Part shown: positions 60,241 through 64,000 of the stretch, one piece after another | Layout of the letters: each line of letters starts with the position of its first letter | How positions within the stretch are numbered: position 1 is the stretch's first letter | From: Psychrobacillus mangrovi | Lineage (GTDB): Bacteria > Bacillota > Bacilli > Bacillales_A > Planococcaceae | DNA: 64,000 bases | Reading direction: 5' to 3' | NCBI RefSeq assembly: GCF_037104765.1 | Contig: NZ_JBAWSY010000003.1 | Span: 186,001 to 250,000, forward strand | Made by a program: the position numbers and the translations under genes | The notes under the pieces: model-generated | Databases searched by the model: none | The model's input: the letters and a program-made list of their open reading frames with translations, nothing else | What the model was told of the DNA's origin: nothing

Positions 60241-60645
60241 TCAATCGGAATATCCATAAGTAGTAGTTAGTTGTTTGCCTGAACTATCTTCTATACTAAT
60301 TTTTAAGGGATAAAGGGTTTGGATAGAACCTTCTACATCAGGGGTAGGTGAAAAAGTCACAACTACCTTATAAGGATTGTATGAAGTTATAGTTAAATTT
60401 GTATCAATGGCAGAAGAGTTTTTTAATTGAGTTATCTCTGAATCATATTTGTTTTCTTTTATATCAGCTAATACTTTTTTACCTATAGACACTGCAGACA
60501 AATTTTCTTCTGTGCGAATGTTCATATTAAACATTTGAGGGATTAGTGTTATAAATAGGGTTATTACAACTGTAAGAAGTAAAACAGATGCAATTATTTC
60601 AATTAGTGTAAATCCAGCTTCTTGATTAGATAGCTTTTTTTTCAT
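60241..60645 (-). CDS. Type IV prepilin-like protein (PilV-like)
   Basis: 134-aa prepilin. Leader MKKKLSNQEAG, then FTLIEIIASVLLLTVVITLFI, with Glu at +5. The rest is a small pilin headgroup. First of three pilin genes transcribed leftward from the region 60646-60887, opposite the PilB/PilT side. Ribosome-binding site AAAGGAAG precedes ATG 60645. Confidence 0.85.
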   Translation of the reverse strand: MKKKLSNQEAGFTLIEIIASVLLLTVVITLFITLIPQMFNMNIRTEENLSAVSIGKKVLADIKENKYDSEITQLKNSSAIDTNLTITSYNPYKVVVTFSPTPDVEGSIQTLYPLKISIEDSSGKQLTTTYGYSD

Positions 60646-60887
60646 ATAGTTACTTCCTTTTAGACTAGATTTTTAGTTTTAACCCATTTATTTCTACTGA
60701 GTTTTATAATATAATCATATATAAATAAGGAAATAGATTCAATTTTTTTAATAAAATTAGTTCTATTTAATTGATGCCATCACGAAATTTTCGTTTAAGA
60801 TTTATTTTTTATAAGTATTTTTACCTATTATGTTTGCGTGATGTTTGGATTTAGAAATTAACATTTTCTTGAAATGGAGACTGGCTA
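60646..60887. promoter_or_regulatory. Divergent intergenic region of the pilus locus
   Basis: 242 bp, very AT-rich, between the leftward pilin genes and the rightward VanW-like gene. A TATAAT-like stretch is near 60703 and CATCACG/CGTGATG arms (about 60778 and 60836) form a long-range inverted repeat. No regulator site recognised. Confidence 0.4.
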
Positions 60888-62237
60888 ATGAAAATTATTT
60901 GGAAAACTATGATCCTCACTACATTAACAGTTTTTCTATTATATATATGGACAAGTAATTACGTAATTTTTAATCAAAATGTCAAAGCAGAAAACAACCT
61001 ATCTAGTTCAACAATAGGTGGTCTAGAAGTAGAGTCTCTAAATAAAGAAGAAGTTATTTCATTGTTAAATACTCAAATAAACGAGTGGAAAGAAAAACCT
61101 ATTTTATTAATTGGAAATAGTATTGAATTAAGTTTACTCCCTGAGTGGTTTTCATTCGATGTCGAAGCGTCGGTAAATGAATATTTTAATCAAGTTGATA
61201 CACCTTGGTATGTTTTTTGGAAATCTCCACCAACAGTACATATACCACTTCAATTTTCTATAGATTCAGAGTTAACTAGTTTAATTGAAAAACAGGGGCA
61301 TTTAAATGTAGAAGAAACAATGGCTAACATTAAAAACCAAGTAGGGATTTTATCAACTAAACCCATAGAAACGGCTGCTTTGGATTCTTCAGTATTTCAA
61401 TCGGAACGTATTGCTTTTGATATAGAAAAAATTTCGATTAATTCGAGTGGATTAAACGATATTATTTCTAAGTTAAATGATCAGGTTATTGAAAGTGGAG
61501 AGGTATTTTCTTTGTTAGAACACTTAGAGGAAGTTAACTTTGGGAATAATAATGAAAGTGCTGATTTTGTTGCTTCTATTTTATACAGCGTTTTACTTCA
61601 AACGAACTTTGAAATAGTGGAGCGGTATTCACAAGGTGTAATCCCTCCTTATTTAGAACCTGGAGTGGAAGCTAAAATTAGCAAAAGCTCTAATGAAGAT
61701 TTGAAGTTTATTAATCAAAATAATACCCAAGCAACGCTAAAATTAACTTTAAAAGATTCAAGCTTATTAATCGAAATATATTCTATCCCTTCTGAGACGA
61801 CTGCTAGTTACCAAGTTAGAGATCGTTTAGAAGTTAAGCCAAGAACAATTTATCGTTATTCTTCTGATCTGAATCCAGGTCAAGAGGAACTTGTTCAAGA
61901 AGGAGTGGCCGGACTTCGTGTTTCTTTGAATCGTACAATTTCTGAAAAGTCGGGTCCATTTGAAAAAGAAGATTTAATCAGTCAAGATTTTTATCCACCA
62001 GTAAATAGGATAGTACTAACATCTTCTGTAATTCCTGAAAGCACATCTATAACTGATTCTGACTTGGACATTGATATGAATGGAGATGGGTTATCAGATA
62101 TTAATACCTCCCCATCTTCTAATTCAAATAACGCGAATATCTCAGAAGAATCACCAAATGAAAATGTTTCTGAGGAATTGCCAGAGGGTAGTTATTATGA
62201 TAAAGCCGGTAATATTATCCATCCAGAATCAAAATAA
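60888..62237 (+). CDS. Pilus-locus VanW/G5-domain-like membrane protein
   Basis: 449-aa protein with one N-terminal membrane anchor (MILTTLTVFLLYIWTSNYVIF) and a large outer domain. Residues about 205-300 resemble the VanW-like fold (SGEVFSLLEHLEE...SADFVASILYSVLLQTNFEIVERYSQG). The stretch KPRTIYRYSSDLNPGQEELVQEGVAG near 325 looks like a G5-type beta domain. The tail is Ser/Asn/Glu-rich. It lies 20 bp before pilB. VanW-like proteins of Firmicute type IV pilus loci are the best comparison; function unknown. Confidence 0.65.
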   Translation: MKIIWKTMILTTLTVFLLYIWTSNYVIFNQNVKAENNLSSSTIGGLEVESLNKEEVISLLNTQINEWKEKPILLIGNSIELSLLPEWFSFDVEASVNEYFNQVDTPWYVFWKSPPTVHIPLQFSIDSELTSLIEKQGHLNVEETMANIKNQVGILSTKPIETAALDSSVFQSERIAFDIEKISINSSGLNDIISKLNDQVIESGEVFSLLEHLEEVNFGNNNESADFVASILYSVLLQTNFEIVERYSQGVIPPYLEPGVEAKISKSSNEDLKFINQNNTQATLKLTLKDSSLLIEIYSIPSETTASYQVRDRLEVKPRTIYRYSSDLNPGQEELVQEGVAGLRVSLNRTISEKSGPFEKEDLISQDFYPPVNRIVLTSSVIPESTSITDSDLDIDMNGDGLSDINTSPSSNSNNANISEESPNENVSEELPEGSYYDKAGNIIHPESK

Positions 62238-62257
62238 TACCATGTGGGGGTCGTATA

Positions 62258-63922
62258 ATGAAAAACAATGCACGTAAACGATTAGGCGATTTACTTGTTG
62301 AGTCCCATGTGATAAACAATGAACAGTTAGATTATGCACTGTCCCATAAAAGTCGTGAAGAAAAATTAGGAGACTTTTTAATTAGAGAGAATTTGTTAAC
62401 TGAGCAACAATTGATTGAGGTGCTAGAGTTTCAATTAGGGATTCCACATGTTAGTTTAAACCAATTTTCGATTAATCCTGAACTTATACAATTAGTTCCT
62501 AAAGAGTTAGCAAAACGAGCTAATATTATGCCAATTAGAAAAGAGAGAAATAAACTCTTGATCGCCATGGCAGATCCGATGGATTACTTCGCGATAGAAG
62601 AGGTTAGAATGGCAACGGGATGTCAAATAGAGACAAGTATCGCAACAAAAGATGATTTGTATCGAACCATTACAAAGTACTATGACTTGCAAGAGTCTAT
62701 GGACCAAGCATTAATAGATATGACACCAACTGAATTAGAGAATGATACGCAAATCACAGATGATGATTCTCCAATTGTTAGGTTAGTAAATCAAATTATT
62801 GCAAGTGCGGTTGCTCAGAGATCGAGTGACATACATTTTGATCCTCAAGAAAATGAATTGCGGGTAAGGTATCGCGTAGATGGAATGCTAAAGACGGAAC
62901 GTTCAATTCCAAAGTATATGCAAAATATAATTATTGCTCGGATTAAAATTATGGGGAATTTAAACATTACAGAAAACAGAATTCCTCAGGATGGAAGAAT
63001 AAAGTTGACCGTTAATATGAAGGACATAGATATTCGACTATCAACATTGCCTACAATCTATGGCGAAAAAGTAGTAATGCGTATTTTAGATCTAAGTAAT
63101 GCATTAAATAATTTGAACAAACTTGGTTTTAATGAAAAAAATCTTAAAGCTTTCAATGAAATGATTAATTATTCAAACGGAATTGTTTTACTTACCGGTC
63201 CTACTGGGTCAGGAAAATCTTCTACATTATATGCAGCTCTAAATAAGCTAAACGATGAGAATGTTAATATCATTACGGTAGAAGATCCAGTTGAATATCA
63301 ACTTGAAGGCATAAACCAAATACAAGTTCGTGAAGAGGTTGGTCTTACTTTTTCTGCAGGACTTCGATCTATATTACGTCAAGATCCTGATTTCGTAATG
63401 GTTGGAGAAATACGTGATTTGGATACTGCACAAATAGCCGTTCGTGCATCCTTAACAGGTCACTTAGTTTTAAGTACGCTTCATACGAATAGTGCAGTTG
63501 AATCTGTCACTAGACTTAGAGACATGGGTATTGAACCGTTCTTACTTTCTTCCTCTTTAGTTGGAATTGTTGCTCAGCGATTAGTTCGGAAAGTGTGTAG
63601 AGATTGTGGAGAATATGTATTACCGAATGCTCGGGAAAAGGAAATATTTGAGAGTCGAGAAATATCGGTTGAGAAAGTAAGGCGTGGCAGAGGCTGCCCT
63701 GCTTGTAATCAATCAGGATATAGAGGCAGAATTGCCATTCATGAAGTGTTAAAAGTGGATGACTTTGTAAAAGATATTATCCTTACAGGTAAAAGTCCCT
63801 TACTTTTAAATGACTATATGAAAGAAACTGGCTATTACAGTTTATTAGATGATGGATTATTAAAAGTTAGAGATGGATTAACAACTACAGAAGAAGTACT
63901 TCGGGTTGCTACTGTTAATTGA
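62258..63922 (+). CDS. pilB: Type IV pilus assembly ATPase PilB
   Basis: 554-aa GspE/PilB ATPase. N-terminal domain (residues 5-100) has two tandem RLGDLLVE.../KLGDFLIR... modules like the MshEN c-di-GMP-binding domain. The core has Walker A GPTGSGKSST near 313, Asp box VEDPVEYQ near 340, Walker B ILRQDPDFVMVGEIRDLDTA near 375, and His box TLHTNSAVES. A CxxC pair (CRDCGEY, CPACNQSGYRGR) forms the zinc site near 450 and 475. It powers pilus extension. GTATAATG start, ribosome-binding site GGGGGT. pilT starts 11 bp after. Confidence 0.93.
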   Translation: MKNNARKRLGDLLVESHVINNEQLDYALSHKSREEKLGDFLIRENLLTEQQLIEVLEFQLGIPHVSLNQFSINPELIQLVPKELAKRANIMPIRKERNKLLIAMADPMDYFAIEEVRMATGCQIETSIATKDDLYRTITKYYDLQESMDQALIDMTPTELENDTQITDDDSPIVRLVNQIIASAVAQRSSDIHFDPQENELRVRYRVDGMLKTERSIPKYMQNIIIARIKIMGNLNITENRIPQDGRIKLTVNMKDIDIRLSTLPTIYGEKVVMRILDLSNALNNLNKLGFNEKNLKAFNEMINYSNGIVLLTGPTGSGKSSTLYAALNKLNDENVNIITVEDPVEYQLEGINQIQVREEVGLTFSAGLRSILRQDPDFVMVGEIRDLDTAQIAVRASLTGHLVLSTLHTNSAVESVTRLRDMGIEPFLLSSSLVGIVAQRLVRKVCRDCGEYVLPNAREKEIFESREISVEKVRRGRGCPACNQSGYRGRIAIHEVLKVDDFVKDIILTGKSPLLLNDYMKETGYYSLLDDGLLKVRDGLTTTEEVLRVATVN

Positions 63923-63933
63923 GGTGAATAAAT

Positions 63934-64000
63934 ATGGAAAAAACAATTTTAGAATTGCTAGAAGCGACTTATCAACATAAAGCTTCTGATCTTCATTTAA
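63934..64000 (+). CDS. pilT: PilT retraction ATPase (start only, cut by window end)
   Basis: An ATG at 63934 with GAGGTGAAT upstream opens MEKTILELLEATYQHKASDLHL, which matches the start of PilT/PilB-family ATPases (the ASDLHL motif is typical). 22 codons are visible. Context directly after pilB supports PilT. Confidence 0.7.
   Translation, partial: MEKTILELLEATYQHKASDLHL

Overview
The window is low-GC, SOS-competent and spore-forming Firmicute DNA. Gene order follows the Bacillus subtilis chromosome in two long collinear blocks: polX-mutS2-yshE-lcfA-fadR-fadB-etfB-etfA-trxA-uvrC-lysC-yslB-sdhCAB-ysmA-gerE-ysmB-racE-rph-ysnA-ysnB-tRNA, then ysoA-tig-clpX-lonA-ysxC-hemAXCDBL-(spoVID position)-valS-folC. 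Frequent TTG/GTG starts, dispersed GC-rich repeats and the absence of gerM, lonB and an obvious full-length spoVID/ysxE point to Planococcaceae/Caryophanaceae (Psychrobacillus, Lysinibacillus or Sporosarcina type). That taxonomic call is inference.

Layout. Positions 1-9.8 kb hold DNA repair (PolX, MutS2) and the FadR-controlled beta-oxidation/ETF operon. 9.8-10.6 kb is a decayed mosaic repeat (copy A). 10.6-23.1 kb carries thioredoxin, UvrC, a lysine riboswitch with aspartokinase, succinate dehydrogenase, GerE and the nucleotide/cell-wall cluster, ending in two identical tRNA-Arg genes. 23.2-35.4 kb is the accessory region: an amidohydrolase/Na+-alanine symporter pair, divergent ku and ligD, a LexA-box operon with a YolD-like gene, repeat copy B, a sigma-B-type KGG stress protein gene, an assembly gap in a G/C homopolymer, a HExxH protein, a sucrose-phosphate-synthase-like glycosyltransferase with its phosphatase, and repeat copy C. 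35.5-49 kb is proteostasis plus the full haem operon to HemL, preceded by a PerR-like box. 49-55.4 kb has repeat copy D, a short SpoVID-like protein, a T-box with valS, a 21-bp tandem repeat and a RimK-type ATP-grasp pair. 55.5-64 kb has folC, a membrane GAF-GGDEF protein and the start of a type IV pilus locus: three pilin-like genes on the minus strand, and a VanW/G5-like protein, PilB and PilT (cut by the window end) on the plus strand.

Most notable: three of the four GC-rich repeats (B, C, D) are each bracketed by a direct duplication of a local stem-loop, a different stem-loop at each locus. This suggests a non-autonomous element that targets hairpin or terminator sequences. A nested unit of about 135 nt with 21-bp inverted ends recurs in A, C (inverted) and D. 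Second, PilB has an N-terminal domain resembling the c-di-GMP-binding MshEN repeat and lies close to a GGDEF gene, suggesting second-messenger control of pili in this locus. Gene calls rest on reading protein motifs and remembered family sequences; no database search was run.
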